Shown in pieces: positions 35,277 through 44,913 of a stretch of DNA of 64,000 nucleotides. Each line of letters begins with the position of its first letter. Position 1 is the stretch's first letter. The position numbers and the translations under genes are program-made. The notes beneath the pieces were generated by a model. It did not search any database. It saw only the letters and a program-made list of their open reading frames with translations, and was not told the DNA's origin. This DNA is from Gemmatimonadales bacterium (GTDB lineage Bacteria > Gemmatimonadota > Gemmatimonadetes > Gemmatimonadales > GWC2-71-9), in NCBI GenBank assembly GCA_036265815.1, contig DATAOI010000090.1, forward strand, positions 1 to 64,000, in the 5' to 3' direction.

Positions 35277-36619
35277 GCGGCTGGACCGAGGTCCGGGTTT
35301 GCGAGGCGTTGGATCTTCCCCCGGGCGCGGACCAGCGTCGCTTCAGCCTGGTTTCCACCGACACGCGCGCGCTCGGACCCGGCGCCCTCTTCGTGGCCCT
35401 CGCCGGTGAGCGGTTCGACGGGCACGACTACCTGCCGGCCGCCGCGGCGGCCGGTGCCACCGGCGCGGTGGTGCGCCGGGGGACGCCGCCCATCGAGGGG
35501 CTGATACTCTACCAGGTGCCCGATACGCTGGTGGCCTATGGCCGGCTGGCGCGCGCGCGGCGCCGCGAGATCTCGGGACCGGTGATCGCCGTGACGGGCA
35601 CCAACGGGAAGACCAGCACCAAGGAGATGCTCGCGGCCGTCCTCGCCACCCGCTACGTAGTCCACGCGACCCGGGCCAACAACAACAATCTGGTGGGTGT
35701 GCCGCTCACCATCCTCGAGGCCCCCGCAGGCACCGAAGCCCTGGTGGTGGAAGCCGGAGCGAATCTGCCCGGCGAGATTGCACGCTACCGGGAGATCATC
35801 GAGCCATCGATCACGGTCGTCACCAACACGGTGTCCGGCCACCTGGAGGGGTTCGGGAGTCTCTCCGGCGTGGTGAAGGAGAAGCTCGCGCTCACGGAGG
35901 GTGTCCCGCTCGCCATCGTGGGCACCGACCCGCCCGCGTTGGCCGAAGGCGCCGAGCGGCTGGCGCGGCGGGTGCTCACGGCGGGACTCCAGGGCGCGGC
36001 CCTCGTGCCGGAGCGAGTCGAGCTCGACCAGGAGGCGCGCCCGGTCATCACGATCGGCGGCGAAGTCTTCACCCTCGCCGCCCGCGGGCTGCACCAGGCC
36101 GACAATGCGATCCGGGTGTGGGCCGTCGTCGAGGAGCTCGGCCTGGATCGAGCGGCGGCGGCGCGCGCGCTCGAGCAGTTCACCATCCCCGGCGGTCGGG
36201 GCGAGCTGCTGCAGGTCGGGAAGCTTACGATCCTCAACGACTGCTACAACGCCAACCCGCAATCGTTCCTGGCGGCCGTGGCCACGGCGACGGCGCTTCG
36301 GCGCGGCCGACGGCTGGTGTTCGTGGCGGGGACGATGCGGGAGCTGGGGGAGTCTTCGGCCGCGCTGCATCGGGACGTGGCGGAGGCGCTGATGAAGCTC
36401 GATCCCGAGGTGCTCGCGGTGGTCGGCGAGTTCGTGGCGGCACTGGCGCCGCACGCCGCGCGATTGGGTGAGCGCCTGGTCACCGCGGCGGACCCGGTCG
36501 AGCTCGCGCCCCTGCTGGCGGCACGGCTTCGAGGGGATGAGGTGGTCGTGCTCAAGGCGTCGCGGGGGGTCGCGCTCGAGCGCGTGCTCCCCGTGCTCCG
36601 CTCCGCCGCAAAGAGATAG
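35273..36619 (+). CDS. murF: UDP-MurNAc-pentapeptide ligase
   Basis: 448 residues. Adds D-Ala-D-Ala to the UDP-MurNAc-tripeptide. ATP loop AVTGTNGKTSTKEM, VEAGANLPGEI, LNDCYNANPQSF. ATGA overlap with murE. A 77-nt gap follows before mraY, the largest inside the mur block. Confidence 0.95.
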   Translation: MSGWTEVRVCEALDLPPGADQRRFSLVSTDTRALGPGALFVALAGERFDGHDYLPAAAAAGATGAVVRRGTPPIEGLILYQVPDTLVAYGRLARARRREISGPVIAVTGTNGKTSTKEMLAAVLATRYVVHATRANNNNLVGVPLTILEAPAGTEALVVEAGANLPGEIARYREIIEPSITVVTNTVSGHLEGFGSLSGVVKEKLALTEGVPLAIVGTDPPALAEGAERLARRVLTAGLQGAALVPERVELDQEARPVITIGGEVFTLAARGLHQADNAIRVWAVVEELGLDRAAAARALEQFTIPGGRGELLQVGKLTILNDCYNANPQSFLAAVATATALRRGRRLVFVAGTMRELGESSAALHRDVAEALMKLDPEVLAVVGEFVAALAPHAARLGERLVTAADPVELAPLLAARLRGDEVVVLKASRGVALERVLPVLRSAAKR

Positions 36620-36647
36620 CGGCTCTACCTTCATACCGGGTTGAACG

Positions 36648-36653
36648 TATACT
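36648..36653 (+). promoter_or_regulatory. candidate internal -10 box upstream of mraY
   Basis: TATACT sits in the murF-mraY gap, 43 nt before the mraY ATG. No convincing -35 hexamer is visible at the right spacing. It could provide extra transcription of mraY onward. Confidence 0.3.
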
Positions 36654-36696
36654 TCCACCGCTCGCAGCCCGCGCGAACCCCCCACGCTGAGGACCG

Positions 36697-37824
36697 ATGT
36701 TCTATCACTGGCTCGCGCCGCTCGGCAAGACGTACATCATCTTCAACCTTTTCAACTACATCAGTTTTCGAGCGGCGGGCGCGACGGTGACGGCGTTGCT
36801 GCTGGCGTTCGTGGTGGGGCCGCCGGTCATCAACCGGCTGCGCGCGCGGAAAGTGGGGCAGGTGATACGGGCCGACGGCCCGGCCACCCATCAGTCCAAG
36901 CGCGGGACCCCCACCATGGGTGGCCTCGTCATCATCCTCGCCACCGTGGTGCCCACCTTGCTCTGGGCCCCGCTTACCAATCGCTTCGTCGTCGTCGCGA
37001 TGCTGTCGATCCTCTGGATGGGATGCATCGGGTTCCTGGACGACTACCTCAAGATCGTGCAGGGAAAGTCGCGCGGCCTGGTGGCCCGGTGGAAGCTGGC
37101 GGGGCAGGTGAGCTTCGGCCTCCTGCTCGGACTGTTCCTGGTGTTCTTCCCCGTGGTTCCCAGGGACACCATCCCGGCGACCGCCACCTCGTTGCCGTTT
37201 TTCAAGTACCTGGTCGTCAACTTCGCTCCCTGGCTCTATGTCGTCTTCGTCACCCTGGTCATCACCGGCAGCAGCAACGCGGTCAACCTGACCGATGGAC
37301 TCGATGGTCTCGCGACCGGCCTGGCCGGCATCGCCGCGGCGGCGTTCGCCACGTTCGCCTATTTGTTCGGGCGGGTGGATGTGACGAGCTACCTCAACCT
37401 GTTCTACCTGCCGGGCGCGGGAGAGCTCGCCGTATTCTGCGCGGCGCTGATGGGTGCCACCATCGGATTCCTCTGGTTCAACGCGCATCCGGCGCAGGTC
37501 TTTATGGGCGATACCGGCAGCCTCGCCATCGGTGGCGCGCTCGGCACGGTTGCGATCCTGCTGAAGGCGGAGTTTCTCCTGCTGCTCATCGGCGGCGTCT
37601 TCGCCGCGGAGGCGATCTCCGTGATTGTCCAGACCGGCACCTACAAGTGGCACAAGCGCACCCGGGGCAGGGAATACGCGGACGGCCACCGGGTCTTCCG
37701 GATGGCCCCGATTCACCACCACTTCGAGAAGCTCGGCTGGGCCGAGACGACGGTGGTCACCCGGTTCTATATCCTCGGGCTGCTCTGCGCGCTGGTGGCG
37801 CTCTCGACACTCAAGGTGCGCTGA
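36697..37824 (+). CDS. mraY: phospho-MurNAc-pentapeptide translocase
   Basis: 375 residues, about ten membrane helices. Active-site marks: GTPTMGGL, the FLDDYLK aspartates, NAVNLTDGLDGLA, and the HHHFEKLGW histidine cluster near the end. It attaches the muropeptide to undecaprenyl phosphate to make lipid I. Confidence 0.97.
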   Translation: MFYHWLAPLGKTYIIFNLFNYISFRAAGATVTALLLAFVVGPPVINRLRARKVGQVIRADGPATHQSKRGTPTMGGLVIILATVVPTLLWAPLTNRFVVVAMLSILWMGCIGFLDDYLKIVQGKSRGLVARWKLAGQVSFGLLLGLFLVFFPVVPRDTIPATATSLPFFKYLVVNFAPWLYVVFVTLVITGSSNAVNLTDGLDGLATGLAGIAAAAFATFAYLFGRVDVTSYLNLFYLPGAGELAVFCAALMGATIGFLWFNAHPAQVFMGDTGSLAIGGALGTVAILLKAEFLLLLIGGVFAAEAISVIVQTGTYKWHKRTRGREYADGHRVFRMAPIHHHFEKLGWAETTVVTRFYILGLLCALVALSTLKVR

Positions 37825-37826
37825 CC

Positions 37827-39191
37827 GTGCCGACGGCCGATCTGTTCACCCAATGGCAAGCCGCCGGCCGCGAGATCGCGGTGGTCGGGCTGGGCAAGAG
37901 CGGCGTCGCGGCAACCCTCCTCCTCCGGCGCCGGGAGATCCCAGTCTACGCTTCCGACAGCGGGCGCGGCCCGGTGTTCGACGAGTGGGCCACCCGGCTG
38001 CGCGAGACTGGCGCCGCTGTCGACCTCGGTGGCCACGATCTCGACCGGATCGGCCGCGCGTCGGCCGTGGTGGTGTCGCCCGGGGTTCCGCCCGACGTGC
38101 CGGCGCTCGAGGCGGCGCGCCGCAACGGACGGGAGATCTATGCGGAAGTCGACATCGGCTTCCTCGCCCTGGGAGGCTCGCGCTGCATCGGAATCACCGG
38201 CACCAACGGCAAGACCACCACCACCTCGCTCATCTCCCACATCCTGGTGGCGGGCGGGATCCGGGCGGAGACGGCCGGGAACATCGGCCGGCCGCTCTCC
38301 GAGGTGGCCCTGGTGAGCGATCCCCCGGAATGGCTGGCGCTCGAGCTCAGCTCGTTTCAACTGCACGACGCCCCGCACCTCGCGCCGGCCATCGGAGTGT
38401 TGACCAACCTCGCGCCCAACCACCTCGATCGCTACCACTCGCTGGAGGAGTACTACGGGGACAAGGCGCTGCTCTTCCGGAACGCCGGCCCGGAGTCGGT
38501 CTGGATCACCAACGCCGACGATGCCGCCGTGGAGACGATGGCCGCTGGAGTGGCCGGGCGGCATCTCCGGTTCTCCATCGAGCGAAGGGCCGAGGGCTGG
38601 TTCGACCGGACCGGCGCCCGCCTCATGCTGGGCGACGAGCCGCTGCTCCGCCGCGCCGAGCTGCCGCTCCTGGGGGACCACAACGTGGCGAACGCCCTCA
38701 CGGCGGCGCTGGTGGCCGACACGCTCGGCTGTCCGCGTGAGCGAATCGCGGTGGGCCTCCGGAGCTTCCGAGCGATACCGCACCGGGTGGAGCCGGTTCG
38801 CGAGGTGGATGGGGTGCTATGGATCAACGATTCGAAATCCACCAATGTCACCTCGACCGAGGTGGCCATCGCGGCGATCGACCGGCCGTTCGTGCTCCTG
38901 CTCGGCGGCCGCCACAAAGGCGAGCCCTACACCCGCCTGGCGGAGCGGATGGGGACCCGCTGCCGCGCCGTGGTGGCGTACGGCGAGGCGGGGCCCATCG
39001 TGCGACAGGATCTCGCCGGCCTGGTCGAGGTGGTTCCCGCCGGCGACTTCGATGACGTGCTGGCGAGCGCGCGACGTCTCGCCCGGCCGGGCGACGCGGT
39101 GCTGCTCTCTCCCGCCTGCTCCAGCTACGACATGTTCCGGAACTACGAGGAGCGGGGCGCGCGGTTCCGCGCGGCGGTGGAGGCGATGTGA
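37827..39191 (+). CDS. murD: UDP-MurNAc-L-alanine D-glutamate ligase
   Basis: 454 residues. Rossmann entry VVGLGKSGVA, ATP loop GITGTNGKTTTT, LELSSFQL, NDSKSTN. Start GTG 37827, two bases after the mraY stop; longer in-frame sequence upstream is shadow of mraY. Overlaps ftsW by 4 nt. Confidence 0.95.
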   Translation: MPTADLFTQWQAAGREIAVVGLGKSGVAATLLLRRREIPVYASDSGRGPVFDEWATRLRETGAAVDLGGHDLDRIGRASAVVVSPGVPPDVPALEAARRNGREIYAEVDIGFLALGGSRCIGITGTNGKTTTTSLISHILVAGGIRAETAGNIGRPLSEVALVSDPPEWLALELSSFQLHDAPHLAPAIGVLTNLAPNHLDRYHSLEEYYGDKALLFRNAGPESVWITNADDAAVETMAAGVAGRHLRFSIERRAEGWFDRTGARLMLGDEPLLRRAELPLLGDHNVANALTAALVADTLGCPRERIAVGLRSFRAIPHRVEPVREVDGVLWINDSKSTNVTSTEVAIAAIDRPFVLLLGGRHKGEPYTRLAERMGTRCRAVVAYGEAGPIVRQDLAGLVEVVPAGDFDDVLASARRLARPGDAVLLSPACSSYDMFRNYEERGARFRAAVEAM

Positions 39192-40432
39192 TCGACCGTG
39201 CGGTTCGGCATCCTGGTGAGCTTCGGTGGGAGACCAGGCTTCTCGGCGTGGTCACCGTCGTGCTGCTCGCCTTCGGTGTGGCCGCCACCTACGGCGCCGC
39301 CAGCCTGGTGACGATGAAAGGGCAGAGCGTCGGCGTGGGATTCGCCGCCCGGCAGCTCAGTGGTGCCGCCATCGGCGGGATCCTGCTGCTCCTTGCCTCC
39401 CGGCAAGACTACTATCGCTGGCGGCAGCTCGCCTGGCCCCTGCTCCTGATGACGGTCGCCTTGCTGCTGATCCCCCTCCTGCCATTCACCCGCTCCATCG
39501 CGCCCTCGATCAACGGCGCCCGCCGGTGGATCGACCTGGGGCCGGTCAACTTTCAGCCGTCCGAGCTGGCCCGGCTGGTCGTGGTGATCTGGTGCGCCAT
39601 GCTGGCATCCAAGAAGGGCGTGCAGGTCCGCGAGTTCCGCAAGGGCGTGGTGCCGTTCATCGTGGTGCTCGGCATCGTGTCGCTGCTGATCCTGCTGGAG
39701 CCGAACCTCTCGATGGCCACGCTGGTGGCGCTGCTCGGCGGATTGGTGCTCTTCACTTCTGGCGCCAAGATCGGCCACTTCATCCTGCTGGGCGGCGTCG
39801 GCGTCATCCTGGTCTTCCATCAGATCCGCGACGCCCAATACCGATTGGCGCGGCTGCTCACCTTCCTGAATCCGGGCGACGCCACCACCGAAGCGGGATT
39901 CCAGATCCATCAGTCGCTGGTCGGCATCGGCTCCGGCGGAGTGTTCGGCACCGGGTTCGGGATGGGACAGCAGAAACTGGGCTATCTACCGTATGCGTAC
40001 TCCGATTTCCTTTTCAGCACCATCGGCGAGGAATGGGGCTTTGCCGGCGTGTGCCTGGTGGTCTTCCTGTTCACCCTCTTCTGCTGGCTGGGATTTCGGA
40101 TCGCCAAGACCGCGGCGGACCCGTTCGGGCAGTATCTCGCGGTCGGACTCACCGCCACGATCGGGCTCACCGCGTTCATGCACATGGCGGTCTCACTGGG
40201 ACTGATGCCGACGACGGGCCTGACCTTGCCGTTCATGTCCTACGGCAGGTCGAGCCAGGTCATCTCGCTGCTCGGCACCGGCATCCTCATCAACATCGGT
40301 CGGCTCAGGGGACGGCCCGCGCCGGGTAAACGGGACACCCGCGAGGCCGGAGACGCACGGGAGGGCCGGGACGCGCGGGACAGCCGGGAGGAGCGGGCCC
40401 GCTCCGACTCGAGGCGAAAGCCAGACCGATGA
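39188..40432 (+). CDS. ftsW: SEDS glycosyltransferase FtsW
   Basis: 414 residues, about ten membrane helices. SEDS marks: NGARRWIDLG, QPSELARL, the essential Asp-region loop, TGLTLPFMSYGRSS. It polymerizes lipid II at the septum with the FtsI product. The last ~40 residues form an unusual highly charged tail rich in Arg, Asp, Glu and Ala. GTGA overlap with murD. Confidence 0.95.
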   Translation: MIDRAVRHPGELRWETRLLGVVTVVLLAFGVAATYGAASLVTMKGQSVGVGFAARQLSGAAIGGILLLLASRQDYYRWRQLAWPLLLMTVALLLIPLLPFTRSIAPSINGARRWIDLGPVNFQPSELARLVVVIWCAMLASKKGVQVREFRKGVVPFIVVLGIVSLLILLEPNLSMATLVALLGGLVLFTSGAKIGHFILLGGVGVILVFHQIRDAQYRLARLLTFLNPGDATTEAGFQIHQSLVGIGSGGVFGTGFGMGQQKLGYLPYAYSDFLFSTIGEEWGFAGVCLVVFLFTLFCWLGFRIAKTAADPFGQYLAVGLTATIGLTAFMHMAVSLGLMPTTGLTLPFMSYGRSSQVISLLGTGILINIGRLRGRPAPGKRDTREAGDAREGRDARDSREERARSDSRRKPDR

Positions 40433-41550
40433 TCGAACGGCTCGATGACGAGCGGACTGCCGCCAAGCGGGTCCTGATCGCCGGCGGTGGCACCGGCGGT
40501 CACCTCATGCCCGCGCTCGCGATCGCGGCCGCCATCCGCGACCGGCTCCCTCAGATCGAGCCGGTGCTGGTGGGAGCCGTCCGCGGGGTCGAAGCCCGGA
40601 TCCTTCCCACCCGCGAATTTCGCTACCACCTGCTGCCTGCCGAGCCGATCTACCGGAACGCCTGGTGGCGCAACGCGCGCTGGCCGCTCATCGCGGGCCG
40701 TCTGCTGCGGGAGGTGTCCTGGGTCTTCGAGGAGGAGCGGCCGGTCGGGGTGCTGGGCACCGGCGGCTACGCCTCCGGCCCGGTGGTCTGGTGGGCCGCG
40801 CGGCACGACACACCGGCCGCGATCCAGGAACAGAACGCCTATCCCGGACTCGCCACCCGCTGGCTGAGCCGCCGGGTGCGCCACGTCTACCTGGGCCTGC
40901 CCGAGGCGCGCCGGCTGCTCCGCTTCGGCCGCCGCACGACCGTGTTCGACACCGGCAACCCGATCACGCCGCCCGTCCCTGCCCGCCGGGCCGGTGCGCT
41001 GGGCCGATTCGGACTCGGTTCCGGCCGGCGCGTGGTGTTGATCACCGGTGGCAGCCAGGGCGCGTTGCCGATCAACCGTGCCGTCGCCGGCTGGCTCGAA
41101 GCCGGCGGCGCGCGAGATATCACGGTGCTGTGGGTGACCGGTCGCGCGACGCACGAGGAGTTTGCCCGCTTTCACCAGCCGCCGGCCGTGCAGGTCATCG
41201 ACTTTCTGGATCCGATGGCCGATGGCTACGCGGTGGCGGATCTGGTGGTGTCGCGGGCGGGGATGATCACCGTGGCCGAGCTCTGCGCCTGGGGGCTCCC
41301 GAGCATCCTGGTGCCGCTCCCGACCGCGGCGGCCGATCACCAGACCTACAACGCCCGGGTCCTGGCCTCGGCAGGCGCGGCATTGCAACTGTCCCAGAAG
41401 GACCTGACCCCGGCCACGCTGGGCGCGCAGGTCGACCGGTTATTGGGCGATCCCGACGCCCGGTCGGCGATGGCGGCGGGTGCGCTCGCCCGCGGGAAGC
41501 CGGCGGCCGCTGACGATATAGTGTCCAATTTCTCGACACTGTTCCGCTGA
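40429..41550 (+). CDS. murG: UDP-GlcNAc transferase making lipid II
   Basis: 373 residues, GT28. Nucleotide and lipid I sites: GGGTGGHLMPALAIA, GTGGYASGPVVW, QEQNAYPGL, TGGSQGALPIN. Peripheral on the inner membrane. ATGA overlap with ftsW; a 50-nt gap follows. Confidence 0.96.
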   Translation: MIERLDDERTAAKRVLIAGGGTGGHLMPALAIAAAIRDRLPQIEPVLVGAVRGVEARILPTREFRYHLLPAEPIYRNAWWRNARWPLIAGRLLREVSWVFEEERPVGVLGTGGYASGPVVWWAARHDTPAAIQEQNAYPGLATRWLSRRVRHVYLGLPEARRLLRFGRRTTVFDTGNPITPPVPARRAGALGRFGLGSGRRVVLITGGSQGALPINRAVAGWLEAGGARDITVLWVTGRATHEEFARFHQPPAVQVIDFLDPMADGYAVADLVVSRAGMITVAELCAWGLPSILVPLPTAAADHQTYNARVLASAGAALQLSQKDLTPATLGAQVDRLLGDPDARSAMAAGALARGKPAAADDIVSNFSTLFR

Positions 41551-41600
41551 GCGACGGACTTTCAGAACCCGCAGCAACTACTTACATTAGCTGATCCATC

Positions 41601-42971
41601 ATGAACTTGTTCAACCCCGCGGATAGCCGTCCTGTTCACTTTGTCGGAATCGGCGGCGCCGGCATGAGTGCGCTTGCGCTGATCGCCGTCCGCCGCGGGA
41701 TTGCCGTGAGCGGGTGCGACGCCGACCCGAGCGGCGCCGCCGATCTGGCCGCGATGGGCGTGCCCATCTTCCAGGGGCACGATCCTGCCCACCTCGAAGG
41801 AGTGCGTGCGGTGGTCGTCACGGCCGCGGTGGTGGCCGGCCATCCCGAGCTGGAGCGCGCGCACGCGCTCGGCCTCCCGGTGGTCCCGCGGAAGGAGGCG
41901 CTCGCCGCACTCATCGGACGGGCACGCTCGGTGGCGGTCGCGGGAACGCATGGAAAGACCACGACTACGGTGATGACCACGGAAGCGCTGACGGCCGCGG
42001 GCCTGGCGCCGACCGGCATCGCCGGCGGACGGGTGAGCGCCTGGGGTGGCAACGCGCGGCTGGCCAGCGACGAGCTGTTCGTGGTCGAGGCGGACGAGTT
42101 CGACAAGGCGTTCCTCACGCTTCACCCGACGGTGGCCGTGGTGAACAACGTCGAGCCCGATCATCTGGAGTGCTACGGCTCGCTGGCCGCTCTGGAGGAC
42201 GCCTTCGTGGAGTTCGCCGGGCGAGCTGCCACCGCCATCGTGAGCGCGGACGATCCCGGGGCTCGCCGGATAGCGGGAAGGCTCCGGACCGGGGCCCGGA
42301 AGTTCGGTTTCGCGGCGGACGCGGAGGTGCGGATCTCCGATGTGGTGCAGCGGGCCGACCGCACCGAGGCGCGGGTCACCTTCCAGGGGCGTGGGGCCGT
42401 GCCGCTCCGGCTCAAGGTGCCGGGAGTGCACAACCTGCGGAACGCCGTGGCCGCGCTGGCGGCGGTCGAGGCGCTGGGCGGAAACCTCTCGGCGGCCGCG
42501 GAGGCGCTGGGCGCGTTCGAGGGGGTCGGCCGCCGATTCGAGCGCCTGGGCGAGCATGGCGGGGTGGCGGTGGTCGATGACTACGCGCACCACCCCTCGG
42601 AGCTCTCGGCGACGCTGTCCGCCGCCCGGCAGGCGTTTCCCAGCCGGCGGCTGGTCGCGGTCTTTCAGCCGCATCTCTACTCCCGCACCGAGGCGCACGG
42701 GGAGGCCATGGGGGCGGCGCTGGCGGAGGCCGATCTGGTCTTCGTCACCGAAGTCTACGCGGCGCGGGAGCAGCCGATCGCGGGCGTGAGCGGCCGGCAG
42801 GTTGCCGATGCGGCGCGCCGGGCCGGCGCCGATGCGCGATTCGAGCCCGCCAGGGCGGCGGTCGGCCGGCAGGTGTTCGAGTCGCTGCAGCCAGGCGACG
42901 TGGTCCTCACGCTCGGAGCGGGTGACATCACCCGCGTCGGCCCCGAGCTGGTGCAGTGGCTGGGCGCCTGA
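41601..42971 (+). CDS. murC: UDP-MurNAc L-alanine ligase
   Basis: 456 residues. FVGIGGAGMSALA at the start, ATP loop VAGTHGKTTTT, VEADEFDKAFL, DDYAHHPSE. First step of the peptide stem. No murB or ddl follows, unlike many dcw clusters. Its end overlaps the ftsQ start by 16 nt. Confidence 0.96.
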   Translation: MNLFNPADSRPVHFVGIGGAGMSALALIAVRRGIAVSGCDADPSGAADLAAMGVPIFQGHDPAHLEGVRAVVVTAAVVAGHPELERAHALGLPVVPRKEALAALIGRARSVAVAGTHGKTTTTVMTTEALTAAGLAPTGIAGGRVSAWGGNARLASDELFVVEADEFDKAFLTLHPTVAVVNNVEPDHLECYGSLAALEDAFVEFAGRAATAIVSADDPGARRIAGRLRTGARKFGFAADAEVRISDVVQRADRTEARVTFQGRGAVPLRLKVPGVHNLRNAVAALAAVEALGGNLSAAAEALGAFEGVGRRFERLGEHGGVAVVDDYAHHPSELSATLSAARQAFPSRRLVAVFQPHLYSRTEAHGEAMGAALAEADLVFVTEVYAAREQPIAGVSGRQVADAARRAGADARFEPARAAVGRQVFESLQPGDVVLTLGAGDITRVGPELVQWLGA

Positions 42972-43642
42972 GGCCATTAGGGAAGCTGCTCGGCGCCGCC
43001 GGACTCTGCGCGGCCGTCTGGCTCGGTGCACCTCCGCTCCTCCGCGAGCTCGAGTTCTTTCGCGTGAGGCGGGTGGAGATCAGCGGATTGCAGTATCTTG
43101 AACCGTCCAAGGTGATCGCCGCCTTGCGCCTTTCGTCCAAGGCGAGCGTGTTCGACGATCCGGCGCCGCTCGCCCGCCGGGTGCTCGCGCTGCCGGGTGT
43201 CACCGCCGCCGAGGTCGGACGCCACGTGCCGGGCACCTTGCTGGTCGAGGTGAGCGAGGCGGTGCCGGTGGCACTCGCTCCTCGTGGCGACGGCCTCGCA
43301 ATGGTGGACGCGGGCGGCCGGGTGCTCCCGTTCGATCCGGCGGCCGCGGCGCCGGATCTCCCGCTGGCGGGCTCGGCGGACCCGGTCCTGGCCGGCGTGC
43401 TCGCGACGGTGCGCGACTCCGATCTCGACCTGTTCGGGCGCATCGATGCCGCCTGGCGAGTTGGTCCGGATGTGGTGCTGGAGGTGGATGGGCGGCGCCT
43501 CTGGTTCGGGGCGCGGGTTTCCGCGGAGGACATTCGAGCGGTGATGGCGGTGGCGCAGGCGCTGGCCCGGCAAGGGCGCGCATACCAGGAACTCGACGGG
43601 CGCGTCGCCGGCCAGGTGATCGTGCGGGGCGCGCGGGCGTGA
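42956..43642 (+). CDS. ftsQ: FtsQ/DivIB-type POTRA protein
   Basis: 228 residues: short cytosolic end, a membrane helix at about 8-25, a POTRA domain (FFRVRRVEISGLQYLEPSKVIAAL), then a beta domain. Low sequence conservation is usual; gene order between murC and ftsA supports it. GTG start at 42956. Confidence 0.88.
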   Translation: MAGRLRPLGKLLGAAGLCAAVWLGAPPLLRELEFFRVRRVEISGLQYLEPSKVIAALRLSSKASVFDDPAPLARRVLALPGVTAAEVGRHVPGTLLVEVSEAVPVALAPRGDGLAMVDAGGRVLPFDPAAAAPDLPLAGSADPVLAGVLATVRDSDLDLFGRIDAAWRVGPDVVLEVDGRRLWFGARVSAEDIRAVMAVAQALARQGRAYQELDGRVAGQVIVRGARA

Positions 43643-44892
43643 GCGCGCAGCCCCAGCGGCTGGTGGCCGCGCTCGACCTCGGATCGACCAAAGTGGTGGC
43701 CCTCATCGCCGAAGTGACCGGCAGCCCGCGCGACGTGGGGGCCCGGATCCTGGGCGTCGGAGTGGAGCGGAGCAACGGCAGCCGCCGGGGCGTGGTGCGG
43801 GACATCGAGGAGACCACCCGCGCCATCGACAAGGCGATGAAGGGCGCCCAGCGGATGGCTGGGGTCGAGGTGGGCTCGACCTATTGCGGCATCGCGGGCG
43901 AGCACGTGGCGGGCAGGAGCTCCCACGGGATGGTGTCGGTCACCGGCGACGAGATCCGCACCAGCGACGTCGCCCGGGTGAACGACATGGCGAGCAACAT
44001 CAGCTTCGGGCGGGACCACGAGCTGCTGCACGCCATCCCCCAGGACTACCTGATCGATCAGCAGGGCGGGATCAACGAGCCGATCGGCATGACCGGCTCC
44101 CGGCTCGAGGCCGAGGTCTATCTCGTCACCGTGCTGTCGAGCGTGCTGCAGAACCTGAGGAAGTGCGTGGAGCGGGCGGGCTATCACGTCGCCGAGTTCG
44201 TGCTGGAGCCCCTGGCCGCCTCACTCGCCGTGCTGACCCCGGACGAGATCGAGCTGGGCTGCGCCATCGTGGAGCTGGGCGGCGGCAGCACCAACGTTTC
44301 GATCTTTCACAACGGGAAGATCCGGCACACCGGATCGCTGCTCTGCGCCGGCGGACACGTCACCGCGGACATCGTGCATGGGCTCCAGGTCACCCAGCTC
44401 GACGCGGAGCGGCTGAAGGAGCGATTCGGCGCCGGATTCGAGCCGCTGGTGCCCGAGAGCGATGTCTTCGATCTGCCGAGCACGCCCGGACAGGGCCCGC
44501 GCAACGCGCAGCGACGGGTGCTCGCGCACATCATGCACATGCGGTTGCAGGAAGTGCTGGAGTACGCGCTCGACGAGATGACGCGCGCAGGCTATCATCA
44601 GCGCTTACCCGCTGGAGTGATCCTCACCGGAGGTGGCGCACTGACCCCGGGCATCGTCGAGCTCGCCCGCGAGGTCTTCGCGCTCCCGGCCCGTTGTGGA
44701 ATCCCCGGGCAGCGGCTGCGTGGGTTGGCGGACAGCGTTGAATCACCGCGGATGGCCGTACCGGCTGGCCTGGTCCTCTATGGCGCGCGGCAGGTCGCGC
44801 TGAGCGGCGGGCTGGGGACCGGCGGCCGGAAATCGCCCGCGGTCGAGAAGGTGCTCGCTCCGGTGAAACGGTGGCTCCAGGACTTCTTCTGA
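43639..44892 (+). CDS. ftsA: actin-like division protein FtsA
   Basis: 417 residues. Actin-fold phosphate loop ALDLGSTKVVALI, 1C-domain region GMTGSRLEAEVY, VELGGGSTNVSIF, and ILTGGGALTPGI. A C-terminal amphipathic segment (VKRWLQDFF) should bind membrane and tether FtsZ. GTGA overlap with ftsQ. Confidence 0.96.
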   Translation: MSAQPQRLVAALDLGSTKVVALIAEVTGSPRDVGARILGVGVERSNGSRRGVVRDIEETTRAIDKAMKGAQRMAGVEVGSTYCGIAGEHVAGRSSHGMVSVTGDEIRTSDVARVNDMASNISFGRDHELLHAIPQDYLIDQQGGINEPIGMTGSRLEAEVYLVTVLSSVLQNLRKCVERAGYHVAEFVLEPLAASLAVLTPDEIELGCAIVELGGGSTNVSIFHNGKIRHTGSLLCAGGHVTADIVHGLQVTQLDAERLKERFGAGFEPLVPESDVFDLPSTPGQGPRNAQRRVLAHIMHMRLQEVLEYALDEMTRAGYHQRLPAGVILTGGGALTPGIVELAREVFALPARCGIPGQRLRGLADSVESPRMAVPAGLVLYGARQVALSGGLGTGGRKSPAVEKVLAPVKRWLQDFF

Positions 44893-44913
44893 GTCGGGCC
44901 GAGGAAACAAACC

